Assembly: GCA_003290465.1 (NCBI GenBank)
Contig: CP030759.1
Coordinates: 1-64,000 of the forward strand
Source: Candidatus Sumerlaea chitinivorans
Lineage (GTDB): Bacteria; Sumerlaeota; Sumerlaeia; Sumerlaeales; Sumerlaeaceae
Direction of reading: 5' to 3'
Length of the DNA: 64,000 nucleotides
Below are positions 1-9,011 of this stretch, in pieces (the stretch's first letter is position 1; each line of letters starts with the position of its first letter). The position numbers were made by a program, and so were the translations under genes. Under the pieces are notes generated by a model. That model saw only the letters and a program-made list of their open reading frames with translations. It had not been told where the DNA came from and ran no database searches.

Positions 1-739
1 AAAAAAAAAAAAAAAAAAAAACAATATTCTCGCCCCACACGTTTTCGGCGCGCTCTTGAAGAAAAAGTCGTGAACTTCACACACGGGTGCCCGTGTGGGG
101 GCAACCTACGGCTGAGTACATGCGGCCCCTACCTCCGACGAGATCCCTCATGCCTGCCCACCGTGTTCGCCAACGTCAAATCAGCACCGAGCTTATGTGT
201 CTCGCCGCGCATGCTACCCATCTGACTCACCTCGCATCGTCCTCGCGCATCCCTTTAACGAATTAGACGCGCAAAGTTCCCCCAAAGTTGACAGCCCATG
301 CCGAATACCTCCGTCAGCAATGTGGCATGACTGGCATGCCGTTAGATGGTTGTTTGGTGTGCTCGTGACGCATTTCGTTGCGCGTGTGAGAATCATTCGC
401 GCCTGCGCTTGCCGCTTACACGGAGCTGGCGATGCCATCGCATTGGCTCAAAGTGAGTTCGTTGAATAGCCTCAATTCCCTAAATGCGTCTTCTGAGCCG
501 AAAGTTCCGACCAAGCCGTCACGGTGGCCAAGTTAGGCATATAACGCGCGCGAACCCCGCAAAGCTTCATGTGCATTGGGTGCGTTAACGAAAGTCGATT
601 AGTGGGTTAAAGATTGGGTCAGCTGGCACGGAGAGGAGCAGTCGTCTCGCCTCACGCATCGTGTTTCCACTTCCCAGCTCCAACTACCCACCAAGCCATG
701 AGAGGACAACCTCTGGCTCCGGAGGTTGCTCATTCAGCG
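1..739. other. Non-coding stretch at window start
   Basis: No open frame here has a convincing start, ribosome binding site or recognisable protein; the two overlapping opposite-strand frames between 197 and 469 look like chance. The first 21 bases are all A. A perfect 8-bp inverted repeat with a 2-base centre lies at 80-97 (CACACGGG-TG-CCCGTGTG); it has no U tract and no assigned role. The right end holds the 3' flank of the minus-strand gene that ends at 740. I see no DnaA boxes, tRNA or rRNA. Confidence 0.6.
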
Positions 740-1294
740 TTACAGCGGCCGGGCGATGGGCGCGGGGCCTGAGTCGTCGCGGGGCGTGCGTTTCTCGGGT
801 TCAGTGTTCGTATTCTCAGGCCGATAGCGGCGCGGGTTGAGGATGAGCACGGTCTGCGAGGAGACAAAGTCGTTGGGATCGTAATCCACTTTCTGGGTCT
901 TGACCGATTCGGCAAGGGCGCGCGTCACCAAGCGCACTTGACCGCTCCCGGCAGGTCCTGCGGAGGCGCCGGCAGCAGGCGTAGCACCCGCGCGCGCCCG
1001 CTGCAAGGTTGCCGGAGCGCCCTGCTGGGGTCCGCGCCCCGGCTGTGCGGCTTGTTGTGGCTGCTGGCCGGGTTGCGCTGGGGTGGGACGATTCGCCTGC
1101 GCGGCCGGGGTAGCCTTTGTGTTCGCCTGCGGAGTGGGGCTTGCCTTCGCATTTGCGGGCGTGCTTTTTGCGGCTTTGCGTTTCTCGAAAATGTTGCCCA
1201 CGCCGCCAATCTCCGTCACTTGGGCTCGAACCGACCCTGCGGCACATGCAAGAGCCACCGCCACGCTAAGCCATACGAAACGTCGTTTGCGCAT
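740..1294 (-). CDS. Secreted Ala/Pro/Gln-rich protein of unknown function
   Basis: I do not recognise this 184-residue protein. The start at 1294 is chosen because AGGAG lies 7 bases upstream and it yields a clean Sec signal peptide (MRKRRF, then a hydrophobic core ending in SVRAQ). The frame stays open further upstream to 1405 without such support. After a short segment (VTEIGGVGNIFEKRKA), residues of roughly 35-130 are low complexity, dominated by Ala, Pro, Gln and Thr, and probably disordered. The C-terminal 50 residues are more ordinary, with QKVDYDPNDFVSSQTVLIL. It is likely periplasmic or surface exposed. It is divergent from hpt, with the shared promoter region at 1295-1516. Confidence 0.6.
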   Translation of the reverse strand: MRKRRFVWLSVAVALACAAGSVRAQVTEIGGVGNIFEKRKAAKSTPANAKASPTPQANTKATPAAQANRPTPAQPGQQPQQAAQPGRGPQQGAPATLQRARAGATPAAGASAGPAGSGQVRLVTRALAESVKTQKVDYDPNDFVSSQTVLILNPRRYRPENTNTEPEKRTPRDDSGPAPIARPL

Positions 1295-1516
1295 TTCCCA
1301 CTCTCCTATTCCTCGTGACCCATCAGATCTGACGGATTTCTTCCTCCGCGTGCAATTACGTTTTTTGTACTGAGCAAGATTAAGGCCAGTGCTCGCGAAA
1401 TGCATTCGGGATTGTCAGCACACGTCGCTACGCCGAAGAATTTTGTTGAACGCAGCCACTTGCTTTCGATCCCTTCAAGGGGTCAGTGAGTTTGCACGTG
1501 AAGGAGACCGTGAACC

Positions 1517-2089
1517 TTGAAGTTTCCATCCGATTCAGAAAACGAGCTTTTTCAGGATCTTGAGCGGGTGCTCTTTACTCGCGAACAGATTGCAGAGCGG
1601 GTGTTGGAATTAGGGCGCCAGATTTCCGAAGATTATCGCGGAAAGAATCTCGTGCTGATCAGCATTCTCAAGGGGGGAATCGTGTTTTTGGGTGACCTGA
1701 TGCGCGCAATCACGATCCCGCACAGTTTCGACCTGATTGGCGCGTCCAGCTACCGCGGAACGGTGTCGCGCGGCAAGGTGATCATTACCAAGGATGTCGA
1801 GTTGGATCTCCGCGGAAAGGACATTTTGGTGGTCGAGGACATTCTTGATACGGGCCATACTCTGAGCGTCGTGTGCGAGCTTCTACGGATTCAGAACCCG
1901 CAGAGCCTCGAGATTTGCTGCTTGCTGAATAAGCAACGCGTCCGCGACCGCGAACTTCGTCAACCGCTCAAGTACGTGGGGTTCGAAATCCCGGATGAAT
2001 TCGTGGTGGGGTACGGCCTCGATTACAACGAGCGGTACCGGAATCTGTCCTGCATTGGTGTCCTGAAGCCGGAGATCTACCGTGCGTAG
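1517..2089 (+). CDS. hpt: Hypoxanthine phosphoribosyltransferase
   Basis: This 190-residue type I phosphoribosyltransferase converts hypoxanthine or guanine plus PRPP to IMP or GMP in purine salvage (cytosol). The PRPP-binding signature VVEDILDTG is at residues 105-113, and a conserved LISILKGGIVFLGDL segment with the PPi-binding KGG lies near residue 50. The length matches bacterial Hpt (about 180). The start is TTG at 1517 preceded by AAGGAGA at 1501-1507; the nearby GTG at 1510 is out of frame. The stop overlaps the start of the downstream lipoprotein by 8 bases, so the two are probably co-transcribed. A second purine-salvage enzyme, purine nucleoside phosphorylase, lies at 32648. Confidence 0.92.
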   Translation: MKFPSDSENELFQDLERVLFTREQIAERVLELGRQISEDYRGKNLVLISILKGGIVFLGDLMRAITIPHSFDLIGASSYRGTVSRGKVIITKDVELDLRGKDILVVEDILDTGHTLSVVCELLRIQNPQSLEICCLLNKQRVRDRELRQPLKYVGFEIPDEFVVGYGLDYNERYRNLSCIGVLKPEIYRA

Positions 2090-2972
2090 CGTGCGCCGTC
2101 GGATAGGGGAGTGGGGACGTGTCGCTTCTGTCGCGCTCCTCGCCATTGTGGTGTTCAGCGCGGTGGGATGCCGTGGGCTTGGGCGATTTGCAGGGCGGGC
2201 AGACGAGCGCATGAGCTTTCAGTCGCCGCTGCCCCCTCTTGCGCAGCGGCATCTGAGTTTGACCCAGATTGCCCGCCACCTCACCACCCGCGCTCAGCAA
2301 GCCGACTCCGTGCGCCTGCAGGGCGAGCTCATTGTTGGCGCGGCGGGGCGGCGTAACCCTCGCCAGCGGTTCGATCTTCTTCTCTTTGCCAAACCGCCCG
2401 ACTTCGCGCGAGTTCGTGCGTTGCAGAATGGCGCAACGTTTTTCGATGTCCTATTGCGCGGCCAAAACCTCGAGGTGGCTCTTGTGCCCGAGCGCACTCT
2501 GTACCGTGGGTCGGTGGCCGAGCTGCGGCAGTATCCGCAGGTGCTGGGGGGTGTGGATGTCCGCGAACTCCTTGACTCGCTGTTTGTCGAATCCGCCCTT
2601 CTCCGCAAGCTGTGGCGGGGCGGCGAGCCCCTCTTCTACGCAAGTCGCGATCACTATGAGATTCGTTTCGCGCTTCCGCGTGGTGGCGAGGAGCGCTACC
2701 GGTTGCGGAAAGCCGATTTATTGGTGGATCGATATCAGCGTTTTGTCGGCAATCGGCGGGTGGCGGAGATCCGCTTCTGGCGCTATGAGCTCGTTGAGAG
2801 CAAGTACCTCATCCCCACACAGATCGCGCTCGAAGGGGCAAGCGGCGCCAGCGTTCTGCTAAGCGCCAATCAGGTCAGCGTAAATGAGCCCGTGACAGAT
2901 GCGTTGCGAGCCCCAATTCCCTCAGCGGACTTGCAGGTCAAATCCTTTGCCGAGGCAGCCCGCGAGTTCTGA
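2082..2972 (+). CDS. Lipoprotein with DUF4292/LolA-like fold
   Basis: This 296-residue protein has an N-terminal hydrophobic segment ending in a lipobox (SAVGC, Cys at about residue 30), so it should be a lipidated envelope protein. The middle, with stretches such as RLQGELIVGAA, FAKPPDFARVRAL and LRGQNLEVALVPERTLYRG, resembles the DUF4292 group, which is related to LolA/LolB lipoprotein carriers. A role in lipoprotein handling is an inference from that resemblance only. The start is GTG at 2082, inside the end of hpt; a later GTG near 2119 would shorten the signal peptide n-region. The gene converges on nanE. Confidence 0.7.
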   Translation: MRSVRRRIGEWGRVASVALLAIVVFSAVGCRGLGRFAGRADERMSFQSPLPPLAQRHLSLTQIARHLTTRAQQADSVRLQGELIVGAAGRRNPRQRFDLLLFAKPPDFARVRALQNGATFFDVLLRGQNLEVALVPERTLYRGSVAELRQYPQVLGGVDVRELLDSLFVESALLRKLWRGGEPLFYASRDHYEIRFALPRGGEERYRLRKADLLVDRYQRFVGNRRVAEIRFWRYELVESKYLIPTQIALEGASGASVLLSANQVSVNEPVTDALRAPIPSADLQVKSFAEAAREF

Positions 2973-3063
2973 GTAGCGCGGCACTGCGCGCGATAACGTG
3001 TGCCACGAACAGGAGCTGGGCCAGACTGTTTTGCTCTTGCCGATGCGTGGGTTCCACGTGGGC

Positions 3064-3756
3064 CTACTTGCCCACAATCGGCCGGATCCGCTCCACGAAG
3101 CGCTGAGTGATTTCCTGAGGCCGAGTGATGGCGCCCCCCACCACGACAGCGTAGGCACCCATCTCCAAGGCCCGCGCCACTTGATCCGGATAGTGATAGC
3201 GACCTTCCGCAATGACTGGGACGCGCACGTGAGCAAGGATTTCCGCGAGAAGCTCAAAATCCGGTCCCTCCGTTTTGCGTGAATAAGGTGTATAGCCCGC
3301 GAGCGTCGTGCTCACCGTGTCTGCGCCAAGGCGTTCCGCCTCGATGGCTTCCTCGAGGGTCGAGCAGTCCGCCATGACGGGCAAATCGAGCTCCTCGTGG
3401 ATTCGAGCGATAAGTTCTCGGAGAGTTTCGCCCTTGGGGCGCGGGCGCGACGTCGCATCGAGTGCAATCATGTCGCTCGCTGCACGCGCAATTTCCTGCG
3501 CCTCCTCAAACGTGGGGGTAATGTACACCTCGCTCCCCGGGTACTCCTTCTTGTAGATCCCGATAATGGGTAGTTGGACGGTGGCGCGGATGGCCCGGAT
3601 ATCAGCCGGCGTATTGGCCCGAATGCCCACGGCCCCGCTCATTTGCGCCGCGAGAGCCATCCGCGCCATGATCTCCGACCCGTGCAACGGCTCATTTTCT
3701 AATGCCTGACACGAGACAATCAACCCACGGGGGAAAATTTCCGTCACTTTCCGCAC
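3064..3756 (-). CDS. nanE: N-acetylmannosamine-6-phosphate 2-epimerase
   Basis: This 230-residue TIM-barrel enzyme interconverts ManNAc-6-P and GlcNAc-6-P in sialic acid/ManNAc catabolism. Family hallmarks are [16 protein letters not shown] near the N-terminus, [56 protein letters not shown] and [13 protein letters not shown] favour GTG at 3756: it has GGAAAGGG 8-9 bases upstream and gives the family's usual N-terminus, while the in-frame TTG at 3774 has no ribosome binding site. It lies about 100 bases downstream of the GH94 gene on the same strand and may be co-transcribed. No nanA or nanK is visible nearby, so the route feeding it is unclear. Confidence 0.9.
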   Translation of the reverse strand: MRKVTEIFPRGLIVSCQALENEPLHGSEIMARMALAAQMSGAVGIRANTPADIRAIRATVQLPIIGIYKKEYPGSEVYITPTFEEAQEIARAASDMIALDATSRPRPKGETLRELIARIHEELDLPVMADCSTLEEAIEAERLGADTVSTTLAGYTPYSRKTEGPDFELLAEILAHVRVPVIAEGRYHYPDQVARALEMGAYAVVVGGAITRPQEITQRFVERIRPIVGK

Positions 3757-3860
3757 GGTTCGCGCCCTTTCCAAACACTAAAATCCATTCGTTCGCTCGG
3801 CCAATCCGAAGTATCCACGCCGGCAATCGGCATCTTTTGCATCGTCTGCGCGTGGGCGGG

Positions 3861-6290
3861 TCAGCCCATAATCACTTCAACCTGCACCACGGGCCATTTT
3901 GCCCCACGGCGCGGCTGAGATTTCGGGGGCTCGACCGGAATCAGGTTACCGCTAATGCGGTTCCCATCCACCGTGATGCTCGCCACTCCCTTTTCGACGC
4001 CTTTCGGGTTCTTGACGTGGATTTCAAAAATCTTCCCGCGGAACCGGCGACGGATCCGGAATTCTTTCCATTTGCGCGGCACGCACGGATCGATGGTGAG
4101 GCCCTCGTAAGTAGGCCGCACCCCAAGGATGTAGTCGGTCACGTCGCGCAACATCCACGTCGAGCTGCCCGTCAGCCAAGAGTGGCTCGCCTGCCCAAAC
4201 GTTGGGTGATCGGGGCTCGTCACATACTCGCTGTAGACGTAGGGCTCCATCTCATAACGATCAATGTGGACGACCGGGTTCATGGGCAGGGCCTTGCGGT
4301 AGTATTCGTAGGCTTGGTCGCCGTGGCCCAGCAAGGCTTCCGCCAACACGGCCCAACTCACCGGATGATTGAACACCGCGCCATTCTCTTTCTTGCCGGG
4401 CACGCATCGGGTGGCGAGACCAATGTTGGGGTTGATGGTGCGGAACGGCGGATGAAGCAGCTTGGGGCCCTTCGGTGTGTCGAGGTATTTCTTAGCCGCG
4501 GCCATCGCTTTCAGCGCGCGCTCCTTCGGCGCCACTCCACTCATCACTGCCCACGTTTGGGTGTTGAGGTAGATTTTGCACTCGCGGTTTTTCTTTGAGC
4601 CAACGACCTCGCGAAGGTCGTTGGTGCCCACAATGTACCACTCGCCGTCCCAGCAGTACTTGTTGATCGCATCAGCTACCTTTTTGTACGCGGCTTCGTA
4701 GCGCCGAACGGCCGCTTTGTCGCCGATACGTTGCGCTAACTCGATGGTCTCCTTGAGCACATAACACAGGCACTGAGCGTTCCACACGCTCTCGCCTTTG
4801 CCCTTTCGCCCCATGTAGTCGAGTGTGTCGTTCCAATCGCCCGGACCAAATTTCGGCAGATTGCGCTCGGTGAGGTTTTTGAGCGTGTAATCGAGGCATC
4901 CGTAAATGTGCTCGAGCATGGTGGCTTCGCCGCCATCTATGTAGGGGGTTTTCACTTTCAGGAAATCGAAATCCCCGGTCTCTTTAATGTACATCGCGAC
5001 AGCCAGCGGAAGCCAGAGGGGGGTGTCGCTGTGGCCGGTACGTGTATAACCGCCACTCACCGGGTAGTAGCAATGCACGACGCTCCCATCGCGGAACTGG
5101 AAGGAACTCATTTCCGTGAGACGTTGGCGGACCCACTCGGGGCGGGTCATGAGCGGGCCAAACGTGTCCTGGCACGAATCGCGGAATCCGCGCCCAAACA
5201 GAAGCCCGCCGTGGTAATAGCCGGCATCGCGCGAAAAACGGAAAGTACAGGCGGTTTGCCATTGGTTCCAGACGTTGATCATGCGGTTGAGATCGGGGTC
5301 GGGCGTTTCCACCTGCACGCAGGAAACGTAGTCGCGCCAGTGGGCCACCATGCGTTCGAATGCTTCATCCGCGCGGCGCACGTCCAAGTACTTCTTGGCC
5401 AATCGTTCTGCATCGCGCTTGTAGCCAGCCCGCTTTTCCACGACGCCGAGCATCACCACAAATTCGCGTGTGGCACTGGGCCCCAATTCCAGCCGCATTT
5501 GGAGGGCGCCTACGGCGTCGCCCGCCGTGATCTCCGTGTTGCCAAGCTTACCGCGCTCCACGGCGATGGGGTTTTGTTCGCTTCTCCAACGCCCGATAAA
5601 CTCCGCTTTGCTCCCGTCGAAAGCCACCAGCGGCAGCGACGTCGCGAAGACGATGTAGCGATCGTAAGCCACGTTGCTCTGCTCCACCGTCGCGCTGCCA
5701 AAGGTGTTCCAGTAGCGCTTCGTGGCATAGAGAATCGAGCTCTTCTTATCGAGGAAGACCTCGTTAAAATGCTGGTCGTTCGGCTGGTTGACGAGGTCGT
5801 TGAGGGCGTTGCCCATGCAGAGCTCGACGTACGCGAAGAGATCGAGCGATTTCTTCGCACGTGTGGTGTTGCGTACGCTCACCCGCCAAAGTTCGCAATC
5901 GTCGTCCTCGGGGACAAATGTCCGGACCGAAACTTCCACGCCGTCGCGCCGGCCTGTAATCACCGTATAATTGAGGCCGTGGCGACACTCGTAATGCTCA
6001 AGTTCCCGCATGCAGGGCTGCCACGAAGGTGTCCAGTAGTCGCCCGATTTACGATCACGCACGTAGAGGTAATGTCCCGGCCGATCCACGGGCAGACAAT
6101 TGTAGCGGTGGCGTGTGATCCGATGAAGTCGCGGGGTTTTCCAGTAACTGTAGCCTCCTCCCACGTGGGAAATGAGACGGGTATAGCGCCCGTTAGACGT
6201 ATAATTGACCCAAGGTGCTGGCGTGTCGGGTCGGGTGATGATAAACTCGAAGTTGTCCTCAGAGAAGCGTCCGTACTTTGTGTAAGTCAT
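3861..6290 (-). CDS. GH94 family phosphorylase (cellobiose/chitobiose phosphorylase-like)
   Basis: This 809-residue protein has the length and layout of GH94 inverting phosphorylases, which split beta-linked disaccharides with phosphate. It has the family N-terminus (KYGRFSEDNFEFIITRPD, APWVNY, SHVGGGYSYW), a beta-sandwich domain, an (alpha/alpha)6 barrel and a C-terminal sheet (GVRPTYEGLTIDPCVP). The motif GDWND places the catalytic acid at Asp488, close to its position in cellobiose and chitobiose phosphorylases. No signal peptide is seen, so it should act in the cytosol on an imported disaccharide. Substrate cannot be fixed from sequence by eye; nanE next door hints at an N-acetylated amino sugar. 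The ATG at 6290 has GGAAA 9 bases upstream. Confidence 0.85.
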   Translation of the reverse strand: MTYTKYGRFSEDNFEFIITRPDTPAPWVNYTSNGRYTRLISHVGGGYSYWKTPRLHRITRHRYNCLPVDRPGHYLYVRDRKSGDYWTPSWQPCMRELEHYECRHGLNYTVITGRRDGVEVSVRTFVPEDDDCELWRVSVRNTTRAKKSLDLFAYVELCMGNALNDLVNQPNDQHFNEVFLDKKSSILYATKRYWNTFGSATVEQSNVAYDRYIVFATSLPLVAFDGSKAEFIGRWRSEQNPIAVERGKLGNTEITAGDAVGALQMRLELGPSATREFVVMLGVVEKRAGYKRDAERLAKKYLDVRRADEAFERMVAHWRDYVSCVQVETPDPDLNRMINVWNQWQTACTFRFSRDAGYYHGGLLFGRGFRDSCQDTFGPLMTRPEWVRQRLTEMSSFQFRDGSVVHCYYPVSGGYTRTGHSDTPLWLPLAVAMYIKETGDFDFLKVKTPYIDGGEATMLEHIYGCLDYTLKNLTERNLPKFGPGDWNDTLDYMGRKGKGESVWNAQCLCYVLKETIELAQRIGDKAAVRRYEAAYKKVADAINKYCWDGEWYIVGTNDLREVVGSKKNRECKIYLNTQTWAVMSGVAPKERALKAMAAAKKYLDTPKGPKLLHPPFRTINPNIGLATRCVPGKKENGAVFNHPVSWAVLAEALLGHGDQAYEYYRKALPMNPVVHIDRYEMEPYVYSEYVTSPDHPTFGQASHSWLTGSSTWMLRDVTDYILGVRPTYEGLTIDPCVPRKWKEFRIRRRFRGKIFEIHVKNPKGVEKGVASITVDGNRISGNLIPVEPPKSQPRRGAKWPVVQVEVIMG

Positions 6291-6449
6291 GACCGTATTT
6301 TTCCAATTCTAAAATTTTGCTCGTGAAATCAAAGAGCGCTTACCCCTTACGTCAATAGGAAAAATGCTCCGGTCCGTTGAAGGCAGGTGGCCCTCAGGAT
6401 TCGTCTGCTGCGGCGCGCGCCCCATCACAGTTTGGTCTGCCCGTCCTCT

Positions 6450-6474
6450 GCGGCCAGACGAGTGGTTTGGCCGC
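6450..6474 (-). terminator. Hairpin just after lpxD stop, no U tract
   Basis: A perfect 7-bp stem (GCGGCCA 6450-6456 with TGGCCGC 6468-6474) with an 11-base loop lies 18 bases past the lpxD stop codon. In the lpxD direction no T run follows. It may be a factor-assisted terminator or a 3'-end stabiliser; that is inference from position. Confidence 0.4.
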
Positions 6475-6491
6475 TACCAATTGGCATCCGC

Positions 6492-7529
6492 CTACTGAGC
6501 TGAAAGTTTTGCCTCCAGCTCAGCAATCCGCTTGCGCAGTTCCGCCACTTCTTCGGCGAGGTTGGGGAGTTTGCCCTCGACTGCCATAATTCGGGCGGCC
6601 TCACGAAAAGGACGTGCCGGGGCACCCAGCACTTTCGCGCCGTCGGGAAGATGATCTTTCACCCCGCTTCGCGCCATGACAACCACTCCCTTGCCGAGGA
6701 TGAGATTGTCAGCAATGCCAGCTTGGGCCGCCAAAATACTGCCGTCGCCCACAGAACTCGACCCAGCGATCCCAACCTGTGCCACAATCACGCAATTACT
6801 ACCGATCCGCACATTGTGAGCGATTTGAACCAAATTATCAATCTTCGTGCCGGCACCGATCCGTGTCTCGACGAAACTCGCGCGGTCGATCGTCGTGTTT
6901 GCACCGATCTCGACGTCGTCCTCAATGATGACCCGCCCGACTTGCGGGATCTTGACCCACCGCCCTTGAATGAACTCGAACTTGAAACCGTCTCCGCCTA
7001 AGACCGCGCCGCTCTGAATGATGACGCGATTGCCAATTTGCGTACCGTGTTCCACCACGACGTTCGGATGCAGATAGCAGTTTTCCCCGATGGTCACGTC
7101 CGGTCCGATCACGCATCCGGGGCCGATGACGGTATGATCACCAACCTTCACCCTTGGCCCGATCACAGCGAGCGGGCCAATCGTGACCCCATGACCCAAA
7201 GTGGCTTCCGGTGAGACAATCGCCGACGGGTGGACGCCTTCATAGTAAACTTCGGCACGCTCCGGATGAAAATGCAGAAGCAAGTATCTGACCCCCAGCC
7301 ATGGAAAGCGCAGGGGAATATATGCTTTGCCCTCAAGTTTCACGTTTTCGGGAACAATCACGGCGGAAGCTTGCGTTTCAGCCGCCGCCTTCAGGTACTT
7401 TGGGTTGACGAGGAAGCTCACCTCGCCGGGGCGTGCTGCCTCGAGGGTGGAGATCCCTTGGATTTCAAAATCTTCGGTGAGTCCTTCCACTTGGGAATTT
7501 AGAGCGAGCGCGAGTTCTGTGATCCGCAT
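6492..7529 (-). CDS. lpxD: UDP-3-O-acylglucosamine N-acyltransferase
   Basis: LpxD adds the second 3-hydroxyacyl chain to UDP-3-O-acyl-glucosamine in lipid A synthesis, which implies an LPS outer membrane. The 345-residue protein has the LpxD N-terminal uridine-binding domain ([21 protein letters not shown]), then a left-handed beta helix of hexapeptide repeats (about residues 100-300). The catalytic His is His238 in QIAHNVRIG, and the conserved [12 protein letters not shown] is present. A short coiled C-terminus ([17 protein letters not shown]) follows. The ATG at 7529 has AAGGA about 6 bases upstream and gives the family N-terminus; the frame extends 22 codons further without support. It is 90 bases downstream of ispG on the same strand, and no lpxA/fabZ neighbours are present. 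Confidence 0.93.
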   Translation of the reverse strand: MRITELALALNSQVEGLTEDFEIQGISTLEAARPGEVSFLVNPKYLKAAAETQASAVIVPENVKLEGKAYIPLRFPWLGVRYLLLHFHPERAEVYYEGVHPSAIVSPEATLGHGVTIGPLAVIGPRVKVGDHTVIGPGCVIGPDVTIGENCYLHPNVVVEHGTQIGNRVIIQSGAVLGGDGFKFEFIQGRWVKIPQVGRVIIEDDVEIGANTTIDRASFVETRIGAGTKIDNLVQIAHNVRIGSNCVIVAQVGIAGSSSVGDGSILAAQAGIADNLILGKGVVVMARSGVKDHLPDGAKVLGAPARPFREAARIMAVEGKLPNLAEEVAELRKRIAELEAKLSAQ

Positions 7530-7619
7530 GGCCGTCCTTGTGTTGAATGAGATTGCGCGAGTACGCAAACCCAACGGTTGTCGGTTTGCAACCACGAATC
7601 GCGAGCGGCGGTGGGCAGT

Positions 7620-8774
7620 CTAACGCGCGGACTTCTCCTCGGCAAGCTCGCGGATCAGTTGCACCATTCGGTCGGTCACTTCCGCGAATGGAACCTGCGA
7701 GGAGATCAGCTCACCTCGCCGATAGATGCGTGCCGCGGTGCCACTCGCCACGACTCCCAAGTCGGCTTCCGCTGCTTCCCCGGGCCCATTGACGTAGCAG
7801 CCCATCACCGAAACCTTCACTGGTGTGGCAATATCCGCGCAGCGCTCTTCGATCTCGCGTGCAATCCGGGTCGTATCGAATCCCTGATCTTCCCGTCCGC
7901 ATGTGGGACATGCCACCACCTCGACGCCGAATTGCCGGAGTCCTAAGGCTTGCAAAATTTTGAAGCCCGTGCGCACCTCTTCGATTTTCTCTTCCGTGCG
8001 GCGCGCGGCAATGGACACCCGAAGCGTATCGCCGATTCCATCCAGCAACAGCGCGCCAATGCCTATACTGGATTTGATGTTCGAGTTATCCTTTGTTCCT
8101 GCTTCGGTGACCCCAAGGTGTAGTGGGTAGTCACATTGGGCGCTGAGCTGACGGTACGCTTCAACCATCAGGGGGACGTTCGAACTCTTCACGCTGAGGA
8201 TCGTCCGCGTAAACCCGTAGGATTCGAGAATCTCCACATTGCGCAGAGCACTTTCGACCAGCGCTTCGGCAGGATACCCTTCTTCGGGGGGCATGAGGAT
8301 GTTATCCTTCACGTGCGCGCCGTACTTGAGGGCGATATCGCGTTCCAGCGACCCCTGATTGACGCCCACACGGATGGGCAACCCAAATTGATTTGCCCGC
8401 TGAATGACTGCGCGGACGTTTTCTTCGCTACCGATGTTGCCGGGGTTGATGCGGATTTTATCTACGTAGGGAGCTGCCTCGAGGGCAAGATGGTGGTTAT
8501 AGTGGATGTCCGCCACGAGAGGGATCCCTGCGCACCGCTTGCGGATTTCCGGCAAGGCGGCGGCCGCTTTTCGCGTATTCACCGTCAGGCGCACGATCTC
8601 GCAACCCGCTTCCCACAGCGCGCGAATCTGAGCAACTGTAGCCTCGATGTCGGAGGTCTCCGTGCTCGTCATGCTTTGGACGCGAATTGGGTTCGCCCCG
8701 CCGATAACGAACTGGCCCACGGCAACTTCGCGAGTGCGCCGGCGAGGTCGGAGGTAACGAGGTGTGGAGTTCAT
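7620..8774 (-). CDS. ispG: 4-hydroxy-3-methylbut-2-enyl diphosphate synthase
   Basis: IspG (GcpE) reductively converts methylerythritol cyclodiphosphate to HMBPP in the MEP isoprenoid pathway using a [4Fe-4S] cluster. The 384-residue protein starts with the typical RRTREVAVGQFVIGGANPIRVQ region, followed by a TIM barrel (VQSMTSTETSDIEAT, VADIHYNHHLALEA, KIRINPGNIG). The C-terminal ferredoxin-like half has cluster ligands Cys289, Cys292 (CPTCGRED) and Cys326 (GCYVNGPGEA). This is the compact bacterial form without the plant-type insert. The ATG at 8774 is the natural start. It lies upstream of lpxD and downstream of the radical SAM gene, with a 237-base leader at 8775-9011. Confidence 0.95.
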   Translation of the reverse strand: MNSTPRYLRPRRRTREVAVGQFVIGGANPIRVQSMTSTETSDIEATVAQIRALWEAGCEIVRLTVNTRKAAAALPEIRKRCAGIPLVADIHYNHHLALEAAPYVDKIRINPGNIGSEENVRAVIQRANQFGLPIRVGVNQGSLERDIALKYGAHVKDNILMPPEEGYPAEALVESALRNVEILESYGFTRTILSVKSSNVPLMVEAYRQLSAQCDYPLHLGVTEAGTKDNSNIKSSIGIGALLLDGIGDTLRVSIAARRTEEKIEEVRTGFKILQALGLRQFGVEVVACPTCGREDQGFDTTRIAREIEERCADIATPVKVSVMGCYVNGPGEAAEADLGVVASGTAARIYRRGELISSQVPFAEVTDRMVQLIRELAEEKSAR

Positions 8775-9011
8775 ACGAGTTGTCCCATCTCTGTCAGGGC
8801 TATATCTTCTTTCGCGACGTCATACCATGTTTTGCGGTCTGTGTTTTCTGTGACCATGAAAATTAAATGCGTAGCGAACGCGAGTTGCCCTGTTGCAGGC
8901 GCGCCCGCCGCCGCTCGGCCCGTTTTCCCACTTGCCCACGTCTCCGGCGCGGCCGCGTGGCGCAGTTACAGGGGGCCTTGGTCGTTCGGGAAATCGTAGC
9001 GCGGCTTCGGA

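Noticed and set aside
197-469. Overlapping opposite-strand frames in the first 740 bases
   Set aside because: Neither has a credible start signal or composition.
3754-3774. TTG start for nanE at 3774
   Set aside because: No ribosome binding site; GTG 3756 has GGAAAGGG at suitable distance and matches the family N-terminus.
4908-6326. A 472-codon plus-strand frame opposite the GH94 gene
   Set aside because: It is the antisense of a well-conserved gene with clear motifs and has no family features of its own.
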